Of a stretch of DNA of 21,492 bases, positions 6,758-14,635 are shown piece after piece; positions within the stretch are counted from its first letter, which is position 1; each line of letters opens with the position of its first letter. The stretch spans positions 1 to 21,492 of the forward strand of contig JAFYOG010000130.1 of NCBI GenBank assembly GCA_017560285.1, written 5' to 3'. Made by a program: the position numbers and the translations under genes. This stretch comes from Clostridia bacterium. GTDB taxonomy: Bacteria > Bacillota > Clostridia > Oscillospirales > CAG-382. The notes under the pieces were generated by a model. It worked only from the letters and a program-made list of their open reading frames with translations. It did not search any database and was not told where the DNA came from.

Positions 6758-7021
6758 TTAGATTGAGTCGCTTCCCTGTTCCGTATAAGCGTTTACAGCT
6801 TCGCGTATAAAACGGTTTGTAAGCTTATCTTCGGTTAGGGGCTCCCAATCGATCGGTTTAAGGTGTTTTAGTTTCTTTTTCTTGGGAAGCTCTACTTTAC
6901 GCAGTTTTCCGTCGGCAATCAGTACATAGCCTTCATCTTCGGGTATACCGACGACAGCACATATGCAACCTTTATCTCTGCCTGCCAAAGAAACGTATAA
7001 ATGTCCTAATAAGTTATTCAT
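6758..7021 (-). CDS. KOW domain-containing RNA-binding protein (L14e/L27e-like)
   Basis: An 87-residue protein with an N-terminal KOW segment: LGHLYVSLAGRDKGCICAVVG (5-25) has the conserved Gly and the DKG turn of the fold. A Lys-rich stretch (PKKKKLKHLKP, 46-56) and an acidic or amphipathic C-terminus follow. Small KOW proteins at exactly this position, between map and infA, are widespread in Clostridia and related Firmicutes and resemble archaeal and eukaryotic L14e/L27e; their role has not been worked out as far as I know. RNA or ribosome binding is inferred from the fold and the operon. It follows map after 12 nt. Confidence 0.85.
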   Translation of the reverse strand: MNNLLGHLYVSLAGRDKGCICAVVGIPEDEGYVLIADGKLRKVELPKKKKLKHLKPIDWEPLTEDKLTNRFIREAVNAYTEQGSDSI

Positions 7022-7033
7022 TTGATAACCTCA

Positions 7034-7786
7034 TTATGCCGGATCCGTCAATATTAGGACGCCATTGGAAGTGATTGCTACGGTATTCTCGTAATGAGCA
7101 GATAAAGAACCGTCAGCGGTGATAACCGTCCATTTATCGTTTAATACCTTAACACGCCAATCGCCTGCATTGACCATGGGCTCGATTGCTATTGTCATAC
7201 CTTCGCGGATGCGGGCACCGTGGCCTGCGTTGCCGTAGTTGGGAACCTCGGGGTCTTCGTGCAGGTTTCTGCCGATACCGTGGCCGATATATTCCTTTAC
7301 AACGGAAAATCCGTTTGATTCAACATAGCTTTGGATTGCGTATCCGATATCGCCTATTCGCGAGCCCTCGCCGATAGCGGCGATGCCCTTGAAAAAGCTC
7401 TTTTGGGTTACGTCTACGAGTTTTTTTGCTTCTTCCGTACCTTCCCCGACGATAAACGTAGCCGCGCAATCACCGTGGTAGCCTTTATAGTAGGCACCTA
7501 CGTCGATTGATACGATATCGCCGTTCTTTAGGACCTTACCGGAAGAAGGGATTCCGTGAATGATTTCATCATTAACACTTATGCACGCCGACGCAGGAAA
7601 GCCGCCGTATCCTAAAAAGGAAGGCTTAGCCCCGTGGGACAGAATGCATTTTTTGATTTCACGGTCGATCTGAGCGGTGGTTACGCCTTCGCGGACGCAT
7701 TCACCGCCGACCTCACGTGCTATCGCTGCGATCCTGCCGGCATCGCGCATGCGGATGATTTCCTCACCCGATTTCAAAGTAATCAT
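7034..7786 (-). CDS. map: Methionine aminopeptidase, type I
   Basis: A 250-residue MetAP that removes the initiator Met from new proteins. The pita-bread active site is complete: H78 in HGIP, metal ligands D95 (SIDVG), D106 (HGDCAAT), H169 (IGHGIG), E202 (IEPM) and E233 (HYENT), with the second His in LHEDP (H176). There is no N-terminal SH3-like zinc extension, so it is the short type Ia form. Its ATG overlaps the adk stop as ATGA, which implies translational coupling. The order secY-adk-map is the conserved Firmicutes arrangement. Confidence 0.97.
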   Translation of the reverse strand: MITLKSGEEIIRMRDAGRIAAIAREVGGECVREGVTTAQIDREIKKCILSHGAKPSFLGYGGFPASACISVNDEIIHGIPSSGKVLKNGDIVSIDVGAYYKGYHGDCAATFIVGEGTEEAKKLVDVTQKSFFKGIAAIGEGSRIGDIGYAIQSYVESNGFSVVKEYIGHGIGRNLHEDPEVPNYGNAGHGARIREGMTIAIEPMVNAGDWRVKVLNDKWTVITADGSLSAHYENTVAITSNGVLILTDPA

Positions 7787-8415
7787 ATTCCGAGAACCTT
7801 CTTAACAGAGGCAGTTACCTCTGCAGGTTTTTGCTGTCCATCGACAGTTACAAGAAGATTCTTGTTTTTATAGTAACCTATAAGCGGTTCGGTTTCTGCA
7901 TGATAAATGCTTAACCTATTTTGAACGACCTCGGGCTTATCGTCCTTACGCAAGGTAAGGGGTGCGCCGCATTTATCGCAGTTTTCGCCATCCTCGGAAG
8001 GATTAAACTTTACGTGATAGCTTGCGCCGCAAGCGGAACAGAGTCTTCTGCCGCTCATACGCTCTACGATTGCTTCGTCGGGTACTTCGATATCTAAAAC
8101 GATGTCGATTTGTACGCCCATTGCATCGAGAGCTTCTGCCTGAGGGATCGTGCGGGGGAAGCCGTCAAGAATGTAGCCTCCCTTGCAGTCGTCCTGTGCG
8201 ATCCTATCCTTAACGATGCCGATAACAACATCGTCGGAAACCAGCTGACCTGCATCGATTGCAGACTTTGCGGCAAGACCCATAGGGGTGCCTGCCTTCA
8301 TAGCCTCGCGAAGCATTGCGCCGGTAGAAAGCGTGGGTATATTCATTTCGCCGGAAATGATATCCGCCTGGGTGCCCTTGCCCGCACCGGGAGGGCCAAA
8401 CAGAATGATATTCAT
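7783..8415 (-). CDS. adk: Adenylate kinase with zinc-binding LID
   Basis: A 210-residue adenylate kinase catalysing ATP + AMP = 2 ADP in the cytoplasm. The P-loop GPPGAGKGT is at 7-15, the AMP-binding region follows (STGAMLREA, 30-38), DGFPRT is at 84-89, and the LID carries four cysteines (C126, C129, C146, C149) in two CxxC pairs, the zinc-stabilised form common in Gram-positive bacteria. It starts 15 nt after secY with an AGGAG-type site and overlaps map by 4 nt. It ends in TGA. Confidence 0.98.
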   Translation of the reverse strand: MNIILFGPPGAGKGTQADIISGEMNIPTLSTGAMLREAMKAGTPMGLAAKSAIDAGQLVSDDVVIGIVKDRIAQDDCKGGYILDGFPRTIPQAEALDAMGVQIDIVLDIEVPDEAIVERMSGRRLCSACGASYHVKFNPSEDGENCDKCGAPLTLRKDDKPEVVQNRLSIYHAETEPLIGYYKNKNLLVTVDGQQKPAEVTASVKKVLGI

Positions 8416-8430
8416 ATGTGCGAACTCCTA

Positions 8431-9717
8431 TTAGTCGAGGAAGCCTTTATAGTGGCGCATTGTAATTTCGCTTTCCAACTGGTGAGTGGTTTCCAACGCT
8501 ACGCTGACCAAAATGATCATCGAGGTACCGCCGAATACCAAATGCTGGAGTGCGTCTTGGCCTGTCCAGCCAAGAATTACGGGGAATATCGCCATAAAGG
8601 AAAGGAATATAGAACCCATAAGAGTAACCCTGTTTACAACCTTCTTGATGTAATCAGAGGTGGGCTTACCGGGACGGTAACCAAGGATGGTACCGCCGTT
8701 CTTCTTAAGGTTGTTGGAAATTTCCACTGCATTAAAGGAAATGGACAAGTAGAAATATGCAAATGCAACGATAAGAACGAACAAGGTAATTACGTAGAAG
8801 GGATACTCGGAGTTAGCGGAAAACCAAGTGTTAAGAGCATCGTCCCAACCGAAGAACATACCGAGAGTTGCGGGCATCATAACGATTGCGTTTGCAAAGA
8901 TTATGGGCATTACACCGCTCATAAGTACCTTGATGGGAAGGCTGGTGTTGGAACCGCCGTACATTTTTCTGCCAACCTGACGCTTTGCGTACTGAACGTT
9001 AAGACGTCTTTCGGAGTTGGAGAAGAATACAGTAAATACGATGATGAGGAGCATTACGAGAACTGCTACGAGCACCCAGAAGATTGCAGAAAGCTTATCG
9101 ATGCTATCAACAATAAGAATGTACATAGTGGTGAACAAGGATGCGCCTCTGGAAACGATGTTGGCGAAAAGGATCATAGAGATACCGTTGCCAATACCGC
9201 GTTCATCGATCTGTTCGCCGATCCACATAACGAGGGAAGCACCTGCGGTTAAGCTTGCTACGATAACAAGTGCAGGGAACCAACCGTCTGCGATAAGACC
9301 GGGGTAAGAATTCTTGATGGTAAGGTAGTAGCCGTACGCAGTGATTACTGCCAAGGTTACTGTTACCCAACGGGTAATTTTGCTGATTTTTGCCTGACCT
9401 TCGGGACCTGCCTTGGACATACGTTCAAGTGCAGGGATCGCGATGGTAAGCAACTGCATTACGATAGAAGACGTAATGTAGGGGCTTACGCCGAGTGCAA
9501 AAAGAGTACCCTGTGAGAATGCATAACCGGAAAGCATATTGAAGTAACCGAACAAGGTACCGCTTGCGCTTTCCATCATGTCGGATAATTCATCACCGTT
9601 TACGTAAGGTACGGGAATGGCAGAGCCGATTCTGTAGATTACGATAATTGCGATGGTGAAGAGTATCTTTTTCTTAAGGTCGGCAATTTTCCAAGCGTTG
9701 CCGAATACACGGAACAT
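8431..9717 (-). CDS. secY: Protein translocase subunit SecY
   Basis: A 428-residue polytopic inner-membrane protein, the channel core of the SecYEG translocon. Hydrophobic segments fit the family's ten transmembrane helices. Signatures are GVSPYITSSIVMQLL near 77-91, and the cytoplasmic loop NNLKKNGGTILGYRPG, which contacts SecA and the ribosome. The C-terminus ends HYKGFLD. Its ATG shares a base with the rplO stop (TAATG), so export capacity is translationally linked to ribosomal protein synthesis, as in most bacteria. A large plus-strand frame runs antisense to it and is not credible as a gene. Confidence 0.98.
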   Translation of the reverse strand: MFRVFGNAWKIADLKKKILFTIAIIVIYRIGSAIPVPYVNGDELSDMMESASGTLFGYFNMLSGYAFSQGTLFALGVSPYITSSIVMQLLTIAIPALERMSKAGPEGQAKISKITRWVTVTLAVITAYGYYLTIKNSYPGLIADGWFPALVIVASLTAGASLVMWIGEQIDERGIGNGISMILFANIVSRGASLFTTMYILIVDSIDKLSAIFWVLVAVLVMLLIIVFTVFFSNSERRLNVQYAKRQVGRKMYGGSNTSLPIKVLMSGVMPIIFANAIVMMPATLGMFFGWDDALNTWFSANSEYPFYVITLFVLIVAFAYFYLSISFNAVEISNNLKKNGGTILGYRPGKPTSDYIKKVVNRVTLMGSIFLSFMAIFPVILGWTGQDALQHLVFGGTSMIILVSVALETTHQLESEITMRHYKGFLD

Positions 9718-10160
9718 TATACCACCTCAGCCTTTCCGCCTGCTGCTTCAATCTTCTCTTTTGCCGAAGCCGAGAAAACAGCCGCTTTAACGGTAAGTGC
9801 CTTGGTTATGTCGCCGTTTGCGAGGACCTTAAGTCCGTCGAATTTGTTTTTGATTACTTTATCATTGATAAGAGTATCGATATCGATTACTGCGCCTGCA
9901 GCGTACTTGTTCTCGAGAGTTTCGAGGTTAACGATAGCATACTGCTTTGCGAAGTGATTGGTGAAACCTCTTTTAGGGAGTTTTCTATAGAGCGGGAGCT
10001 GATCGCCTTCGAAGCCGGGTCTGACACCGCCGCCGGAACGAGCGTTCTGACCTTTGTGTCCTTTACCTGCTGTCTTACCGTTGCCGCTACCAGCACCGCG
10101 ACCTTTTCTGAAGTTCGCTTTGGTGGAGCCTGCTGCGGGAGAAAGCTCATGAAGCTTCAT
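9717..10160 (-). CDS. rplO: 50S ribosomal protein L15
   Basis: A 147-residue L15, a late-assembling 23S rRNA binder. It opens MKLHELSPAAGSTK. The extended Gly/Arg/Lys arm RKGRGAGSGNGKTAGKGHKG spans about 18-37, then GGGVRPGFEGDQLPLYRKLPK leads into the globular C-terminal domain (about 75-147). It ends with the TAATG overlap to secY. The 35-nt gap from rpmD holds a GGAGG site. Confidence 0.97.
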   Translation of the reverse strand: MKLHELSPAAGSTKANFRKGRGAGSGNGKTAGKGHKGQNARSGGGVRPGFEGDQLPLYRKLPKRGFTNHFAKQYAIVNLETLENKYAAGAVIDIDTLINDKVIKNKFDGLKVLANGDITKALTVKAAVFSASAKEKIEAAGGKAEVV

Positions 10161-10195
10161 AACTTTATCCTCCTAATCCTTAAAAATTATTCGAG

Positions 10196-10378
10196 TTATT
10201 CAGCATCTTCGACACTGATAAGGTGAGAGATGAGATTGATCTTGCCTTCGGTGGCAACATCCTTTTCAACGATCTTGTAATCGTTGATCTTCTTTAATCC
10301 CAACGAATTAGCGGTAAGAATGTGGTTCTTCTTACGACCGATGAGGCTCTTTTTAAGAGTGATCTTGACTTTTGCCAT
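10196..10378 (-). CDS. rpmD: 50S ribosomal protein L30
   Basis: A 60-residue L30, a small alpha/beta protein of the large subunit. It has the expected pattern: KITLKKSLIGRKKNH at the N-terminus, then LGLKKIND (26-33), and a C-terminal strand ending VEDAE. Length is normal for the bacterial form. It lies between rpsE (13 nt) and rplO (35 nt), its standard place in the spc operon. Confidence 0.96.
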   Translation of the reverse strand: MAKVKITLKKSLIGRKKNHILTANSLGLKKINDYKIVEKDVATEGKINLISHLISVEDAE

Positions 10379-10391
10379 TGTTACACCCTCC

Positions 10392-10886
10392 TTAGTTCAA
10401 TGCATCTACGCTGATGCCGCGCATTTTTGCAACTTCTTCTGCGGTACGAAGTTCCTTAAGAGCTTCGAAGGTAGCCTTAACAACGTTTGCCTTGTTACCG
10501 GAGCGAAGAGATTTAGCACGGATATCGCGGATGCCTGCGCTTTCGAGAACCGCACGTACGGTGCCGCCTGCGATTATACCGGTACCGGGAGCGGCGGGCT
10601 TAAGAAGAACTTTGCCTGCGCCGTATTCGCCGATTACTTCGTGGGGGATTGTGGTACCCTTAACTGCTACTGCTACAACGTTCTTCTTTGCAGCTTCGAT
10701 AGCCTTGTTAATTGCGTCGGGTACTTCAGCAGCCTTGCCTACACCGTAACCGATGTGGCCTTCGCCGTCGCCTACTACTACGAGTGCGGAGAAACGTGCG
10801 ATACGACCGCCTTTTACAGTTTTGGAAACTCTCTTAGTATCAATGAGGGTTTCTTTAAGTTCGAGTTTGCTGTAATCTATCTTCAT
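10392..10886 (-). CDS. rpsE: 30S ribosomal protein S5
   Basis: A 164-residue S5, located near the decoding region and mRNA entry and involved in accuracy and spectinomycin response. The frame is open up to an ATG at 10934, but that would overlap rplR by 38 nt and has no ribosome site. The ATG at 10886 has AAGGAGG just before it and gives the standard N-terminus MKIDYSKLELKE. The spectinomycin-loop motif KTVKGGRIARF is at 22-32 within the double-stranded-RNA-binding-like domain, and AAPGTGIIAGGTVRAVLE is at 98-115. The gap after rplR is 10 nt. Confidence 0.97.
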   Translation of the reverse strand: MKIDYSKLELKETLIDTKRVSKTVKGGRIARFSALVVVGDGEGHIGYGVGKAAEVPDAINKAIEAAKKNVVAVAVKGTTIPHEVIGEYGAGKVLLKPAAPGTGIIAGGTVRAVLESAGIRDIRAKSLRSGNKANVVKATFEALKELRTAEEVAKMRGISVDALN

Positions 10887-10896
10887 AATGCCCTCC

Positions 10897-11259
10897 TTAG
10901 AACTTGAGACCGGCTTCACGAGCTGCATCTGCAAGAGCCTTTACACGTCCGTGGTAGAGATAACCGCCGCGGTCGAAAACCACTTCGGTGATACCCTTTT
11001 CGAGTGCTCTTTCAGCGGCAAGCTTGCCGACCTTCATTGCTGCTTCTACGTTGCCGCCTTCGTTCTTTTCGAAGGTTTTTTCGGTGCTGGAAGCAGTTAC
11101 AAGGGTGTTACCAACAGTATCGTCGATAATCTGAACATAGATATTGTCATTGGAACGATATACGCAAAGACGAGGTCTTACGGGAGTACCGGAGATTTTG
11201 GCTCTGACTCTTTTATGTCTGTAAAGTCTCTTTGCGTTCTTATCTGCGCGACTTACCAT
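10897..11259 (-). CDS. rplR: 50S ribosomal protein L18
   Basis: A 120-residue L18, which with L5 anchors 5S rRNA to the central protuberance. The basic N-terminal region (KRLYRHKRVRAKISGT) is followed by PVRPRLCVYRSNDNIYVQII (26-45) and the C-terminal signature DRGGYLYHGRVKALADAARE, ending GLKF as is typical. It lies between rplF (22 nt) and rpsE (10 nt). Confidence 0.97.
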   Translation of the reverse strand: MVSRADKNAKRLYRHKRVRAKISGTPVRPRLCVYRSNDNIYVQIIDDTVGNTLVTASSTEKTFEKNEGGNVEAAMKVGKLAAERALEKGITEVVFDRGGYLYHGRVKALADAAREAGLKF

Positions 11260-11281
11260 ATTATTTATTCTCCTTTACCCT

Positions 11282-11821
11282 TTATTTACCTGCTTTGCCG
11301 GCCTTACGGCGGATCTTTTCATCAGAATACTTGATACCCTTGCCAAGATAAGGTTCGGGAGGTCTCTTGCCTCTGATTTCGGATGCCAACTGGCCAACTT
11401 GCTGTTTGTTTGCACCGCATACGATTACGGTGTTTGCGTTAGGAACCTCGAAGGTAATTCCATCGGGTTCTTCGAAAATTACGTTGTGGGAGTAGCCCAA
11501 GCCAAGAACGAGCTTCTTGCCTTCTTTTGCTGCTCTGTAACCAACGCCGTTGATTTCGAGCTGCTTTTTGTAGCCTTCGGTAACACCGATTACCATATTA
11601 TTGATAAGGGTTCTGGAAAGGCCGTGAAGGGATTTGTGCTCCTTGCTTTCGGAAGGACGCTTTACTTCCACGATTGCGCCGTCGTTTTCGATGATCATAG
11701 CGGGGCTGATCTGCTCGCTAAGGGTGCCCTTAGGACCGGTAACGGTTACGAGATTAGCTTCGCTTACTTCTACTTTTACGCCCGCAGGAACGGTAATTGT
11801 CATTCTGCCTATTCTGGACAT
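11282..11821 (-). CDS. rplF: 50S ribosomal protein L6
   Basis: A 179-residue L6 made of two homologous domains (about 1-82 and 83-179). It sits near the factor-binding centre by the sarcin-ricin loop. It starts MSRIGRMTITVPAGVKVEV, the standard opening apart from the MT pair. The second-domain signature near the C-terminus is PEPYLGKGIKYSDEKIRRK, and the protein ends AGKAGK. It follows rpsH after 12 nt with an AGGAGG site. Confidence 0.97.
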   Translation of the reverse strand: MSRIGRMTITVPAGVKVEVSEANLVTVTGPKGTLSEQISPAMIIENDGAIVEVKRPSESKEHKSLHGLSRTLINNMVIGVTEGYKKQLEINGVGYRAAKEGKKLVLGLGYSHNVIFEEPDGITFEVPNANTVIVCGANKQQVGQLASEIRGKRPPEPYLGKGIKYSDEKIRRKAGKAGK

Positions 11822-11833
11822 CTTCTTACCTCC

Positions 11834-12232
11834 TTACCATACGAACGCAAGTACTTCGCCGCCGATGTTCTGGCTACGAGCTGCTTTGTCAGTCATAATA
11901 CCCTTAGAGGTAGAAATGATTGCTACGCCGAGACCGTTCTTAACTTTGGGAAGGTCCTGGCTTGCAGCGTAGATACGAAGACCGGGTTTGGAAACTCTGC
12001 GAAGTCCTTGGATAATTCTCTGTTTGTTTTCGCCGTACTTGAGGGTAACCTTGATGATACCCTGCTTGCCGTCATCAATAACATCATAGTTCTTGATGTA
12101 GCCTTCGTCGAGAAGGATCTTGGCGATAGCTTTCTTCAAGTTGGAGGCAGGAATTTCAACAGTTTCGTGCTTTGCTGTGTTAGCATTGCGGATTCTGGTG
12201 AGCATATCTGCTACTACGTCTGTAATCTGCAT
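11834..12232 (-). CDS. rpsH: 30S ribosomal protein S8
   Basis: A 132-residue S8, a primary binder of the central domain of 16S rRNA. It opens with DVVADMLTRIRNANTAKHET and ends with the hallmark TSKGIMTDKAARSQNIGGEV followed by LAFVW. In E. coli S8 represses the spc operon by binding near rplE; I looked at the short gaps around rplE and see no obvious equivalent. It starts 14 nt after the S14 gene. Confidence 0.97.
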   Translation of the reverse strand: MQITDVVADMLTRIRNANTAKHETVEIPASNLKKAIAKILLDEGYIKNYDVIDDGKQGIIKVTLKYGENKQRIIQGLRRVSKPGLRIYAASQDLPKVKNGLGVAIISTSKGIMTDKAARSQNIGGEVLAFVW

Positions 12233-12246
12233 TGTTATTTCCTCCC

Positions 12247-12432
12247 TTACCAGCTAGCTTTCTTCACGCCGGGAATCTCGCCCTTGTAAGCAAGTTCTCT
12301 GAAGCAGATACGGCAGATACCGTATTTGCGGAGATAAGCGTGAGGTCTGCCGCATATTTTACATCTGTTGTATTCACGGGTGGAAAACTTCTGTTTCTTT
12401 TGCTGTTTAAGCACCATTGCTTTCTTTGCCAT
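12247..12432 (-). CDS. rpsZ: 30S ribosomal protein S14, type Z (zinc-binding)
   Basis: A 61-residue short S14 of the zinc-binding class, typical of Gram-positive bacteria and of this operon position. Four cysteines form the zinc site: C24 and C27 (CKIC), C40 and C43 (CRIC). The C-terminus GEIPGVKKASW is the standard ending. It assembles late into the head of the small subunit. It lies between rplE (15 nt) and rpsH (14 nt). The symbol rpsN is also used. Confidence 0.97.
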   Translation of the reverse strand: MAKKAMVLKQQKKQKFSTREYNRCKICGRPHAYLRKYGICRICFRELAYKGEIPGVKKASW

Positions 12433-12447
12433 TGTAATTTTCCTCCC

Positions 12448-12987
12448 TTACTTTGCAAACGGTGCGCCGAGGAGAGAAAGGAGTTCTTTCGCTTCTTCGT
12501 CGGTGTTTGCTGTGGTTACAAAAATAATGTCCATACCGCGGATCTTATCGATCTTGTCATATTCGATTTCGGGGAATATGAGCTGTTCCTTAAGACCCAT
12601 GGAGTAGTTACCTCTGCCGTCGAAAGCATTGGGGTTGATACCCTTGAAGTCTCTTACACGGGGAAGTGCGAGATTGAAGAGCTTATCAACGAATTCGTAC
12701 ATATTTTCTGCACGAAGGGTAACCTTTGCGCCAATCTTCATACCTGCACGAAGCTTGAAGTTAGAAACAGACTTCTTTGCTACGGTGGGGATAGCTTTTT
12801 GGCCGGTGATCATAGTAAGATCGTTGATAATGCTATCAATAATCTTGCTGTTGTCCTTTGCTTCGCCGTCGCTGCAGTTAATGATAACCTTATCGAGACG
12901 GGGAATCTGCATAGGGCTCTTGTAGTTGAACTTTTTCATCAACGCAGGAGCAACATCGCTATTATAAAATTCTTTTAATCTAGACAT
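12448..12987 (-). CDS. rplE: 50S ribosomal protein L5
   Basis: A 179-residue L5, which binds 5S rRNA and forms an intersubunit bridge with S13. Conserved segments: QIPRLDKVIINCSDGEAKDN (27-46), GQKAIPTVAKKSVSNFKLR (62-80, the 5S contact region), and the C-terminal MGLKEQLIFPEIEYDKIDKI. It ends with a short tail LLGAPFAK. The AGGAGG-type site is in the 17-nt gap after rplX. Confidence 0.97.
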   Translation of the reverse strand: MSRLKEFYNSDVAPALMKKFNYKSPMQIPRLDKVIINCSDGEAKDNSKIIDSIINDLTMITGQKAIPTVAKKSVSNFKLRAGMKIGAKVTLRAENMYEFVDKLFNLALPRVRDFKGINPNAFDGRGNYSMGLKEQLIFPEIEYDKIDKIRGMDIIFVTTANTDEEAKELLSLLGAPFAK

Positions 12988-13004
12988 TGTTTAACCTCCT
13001 GCAA

Positions 13005-13334
13005 TTAAAGTGTTGCGCCGCACTTTACGCATACACGGCTTCTTTCGCCGTCTGCGCTGCGTACGTGCTTAACACGGCGACCTGCTTCGCAGGTGGGGCA
13101 ATAAAGCATTACCTTGGATGCATAGATAGCACCTTCGGTCTTTACGATGCCGCCGGTTTCGCCTTGTCTTCTGGGTTTAACGTGCTTGGAAACGATGTGT
13201 ACGCCTTCAACGATAACCTTACCTTCAGAGGGGGATACGCCGATAACCTTACCTACAGCCTTTTCCTTGCCGTTTGCGTATTTGCCGGAGATTACGATTA
13301 CGGTATCGCCGGTCTTTACATGCATTTTACTCAT
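13005..13334 (-). CDS. rplX: 50S ribosomal protein L24 with C-terminal zinc ribbon
   Basis: A 109-residue L24, an early assembly initiator at the exit tunnel. The KOW motif is at about 5-35 (VKTGDTVIVISGKYANGKEK). The C-terminus carries two CxxC pairs (C79/C82 and C102/C105) that should bind zinc, a form frequent in Clostridia and absent from Bacillus L24. Two starts are possible, ATG at 13334 or at 13325; the first has AGGAGG with 8 nt spacing and is chosen. It lies between rplN and rplE. Confidence 0.96.
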   Translation of the reverse strand: MSKMHVKTGDTVIVISGKYANGKEKAVGKVIGVSPSEGKVIVEGVHIVSKHVKPRRQGETGGIVKTEGAIYASKVMLYCPTCEAGRRVKHVRSADGERSRVCVKCGATL

Positions 13335-13347
13335 CTTTACTGCCTCC

Positions 13348-13716
13348 TTAAACCACTTCGGGCGCGAGGGAGAGGATCTTCATGTATCCTTTTTCACGCA
13401 GTTCTTTTGCAACAGGGCCAAAGATACGGGTTCCTACGGGATCCTTATCTTCCTTTACCAATACTGCTGCGTTGTCATCGAAACGAACATAGGAACCGTC
13501 GTTTCTTCTGGTGGGCTGTACGGTTCTGACAACTACTGCCTTAACAACATCGCCCTTCTTTGCTACGCCGCCGGGGGCAGCCTTTTTAACAGAGCATACG
13601 ATTACGTCGCCTACGCCGGCATAACGTCTGCCTGTACCGCCAAGAACTCGGATGCACAACAATTCTTTTGCACCGGTGTTGTCAGCGACTTTAAGTCTAG
13701 ACTCTTGCTGTAACAT
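13348..13716 (-). CDS. rplN: 50S ribosomal protein L14
   Basis: A 122-residue L14, which contacts 16S rRNA at an intersubunit bridge and is the docking site of the silencing factor RsfS. It begins MLQQESRLKVADNTGAKELL, a near-perfect family start, and contains GDVIVCSVKKAAPGG and GTRIFGPVAKELREKGYMKI near the end. The length is standard. It follows rpsQ after 14 nt with an AGGAGG site. Confidence 0.98.
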   Translation of the reverse strand: MLQQESRLKVADNTGAKELLCIRVLGGTGRRYAGVGDVIVCSVKKAAPGGVAKKGDVVKAVVVRTVQPTRRNDGSYVRFDDNAAVLVKEDKDPVGTRIFGPVAKELREKGYMKILSLAPEVV

Positions 13717-13730
13717 TGTGTACCTCCTAA

Positions 13731-13985
13731 TTACTTAGCTTTCTCGATAATTTCAACGAGACGCCAGTTCTTGTCCTTAGAAAGGGGACGGGTTTCCATG
13801 ATCATAACCTTATCGCCTACGTTTGCGATATTGTTTTCATCGTGGGCCTTGAAACGAACGGTTCTCTTGATGATCTTCTTATAAAGAGGATGCTTTACGT
13901 TATCGCGGATAGCAACAACGATCGTCTTATCCATTTTGTCGGAAACAACGATGCCTACTCTGGTTTTTCTAAGTGCTCTTTCCAT
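13731..13985 (-). CDS. rpsQ: 30S ribosomal protein S17
   Basis: An 84-residue S17, an OB-fold primary binder of 16S rRNA. Conserved core: RVGIVVSDKMDKTIVVAI (9-26), then HPLYKKIIKRTVRFKAHDE (32-50), and GDKVMIMETRPLSKDKNW (57-74). It lies between rpmC (15 nt) and rplN (14 nt), the normal order. Confidence 0.97.
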   Translation of the reverse strand: MERALRKTRVGIVVSDKMDKTIVVAIRDNVKHPLYKKIIKRTVRFKAHDENNIANVGDKVMIMETRPLSKDKNWRLVEIIEKAK

Positions 13986-14000
13986 CGTACATTATCCTCC

Positions 14001-14201
14001 TTATGCTTTTTCTGCAAGTTCTTTTTCGCGAAGTACGGAAAGAAGTCTTGCGATAGTCTTTTTGGTTTCAACAATCTTCATGGGATTGTCCAACTGATTA
14101 ATAGAATGCTGGAAGCGAAGATTGAAGAGCGCTTCCTTCTGTTCTGCAATGTTCTTCTGCAGTTCGGAAATCGGCATTTCTCTGATTTCTTTAATTGTCA
14201 T
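14001..14201 (-). CDS. rpmC: 50S ribosomal protein L29
   Basis: A 66-residue helical hairpin protein at the tunnel exit, where with L23 it forms part of the docking site for trigger factor and SRP. The expected pattern is present: IKEIREMPISELQKNI, then EALFNLRFQHSINQLDNP (23-40), then a second helix ending LREKELAEKA. It lies between rplP (17 nt) and rpsQ. Confidence 0.97.
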   Translation of the reverse strand: MTIKEIREMPISELQKNIAEQKEALFNLRFQHSINQLDNPMKIVETKKTIARLLSVLREKELAEKA

Positions 14202-14218
14202 AATTCTTCTACCTCCTA

Positions 14219-14635
14219 TTATTCGAGGTCTGCCTTAGTGGCAAACTTACACTTAAGGGGAAGCTTGTGCATTGCAAGACGCATAGCTTCGCGTGCCTGT
14301 TCTTCACTAACGCCGTCCATTTCGAACATTACTCTGCCCGGCTTAACTACTGCTACCCAGTATTCGGGAGAACCCTTACCGGAACCCATACGGGTTTCAG
14401 CAGGCTTTTCGGTTACGGGCTTATCGGGGAATATTTTGATCCAAACCTTACCGCCACGCTTAACGTAACGGGTCATCGCAATACGCGCTGCTTCGATCTG
14501 GTTGCTGGTTACCCAAGCGGGTTCGGTCGCTACGAGGCCGAAGGAGCCGTTGGTAATCTTGTTACCTCTGTAGGCTCTACCTGTAAGTCTGCCTCTGTGA
14601 ACGCGTCTGTATTTAACTCTTTTAGGCATTAACAT
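14219..14635 (-). CDS. rplP: 50S ribosomal protein L16
   Basis: A 138-residue L16, which lies near the A site and the peptidyl-transferase centre. It begins MLMPKRVKYRRVHRGRLTGR as in most bacteria. The basic loop and signature RMGSGKGSPEYWVAVVKPGR is at 82-101. Its ATG overlaps the rpsC stop (TAATG), so translation is coupled. The inner ATG two codons later is possible but the family normally starts at this MLMP. Confidence 0.97.
   Translation of the reverse strand: MLMPKRVKYRRVHRGRLTGRAYRGNKITNGSFGLVATEPAWVTSNQIEAARIAMTRYVKRGGKVWIKIFPDKPVTEKPAETRMGSGKGSPEYWVAVVKPGRVMFEMDGVSEEQAREAMRLAMHKLPLKCKFATKADLE

Noticed and set aside
8110..9252. A 380-codon plus-strand frame antisense to secY and adk
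   Set aside because: It is a shadow of two certain genes, has no ribosome site and no recognisable domain.
10887..10934. An upstream ATG for rpsE
   Set aside because: It would overlap rplR and has no ribosome site; the ATG at 10886 has AAGGAGG and the normal S5 start.
11399..12289. A 296-codon plus-strand frame antisense to rplF, rpsH and the S14 gene
   Set aside because: It is a mirror of conserved ribosomal genes with unlikely Cys-rich composition and no ribosome site.
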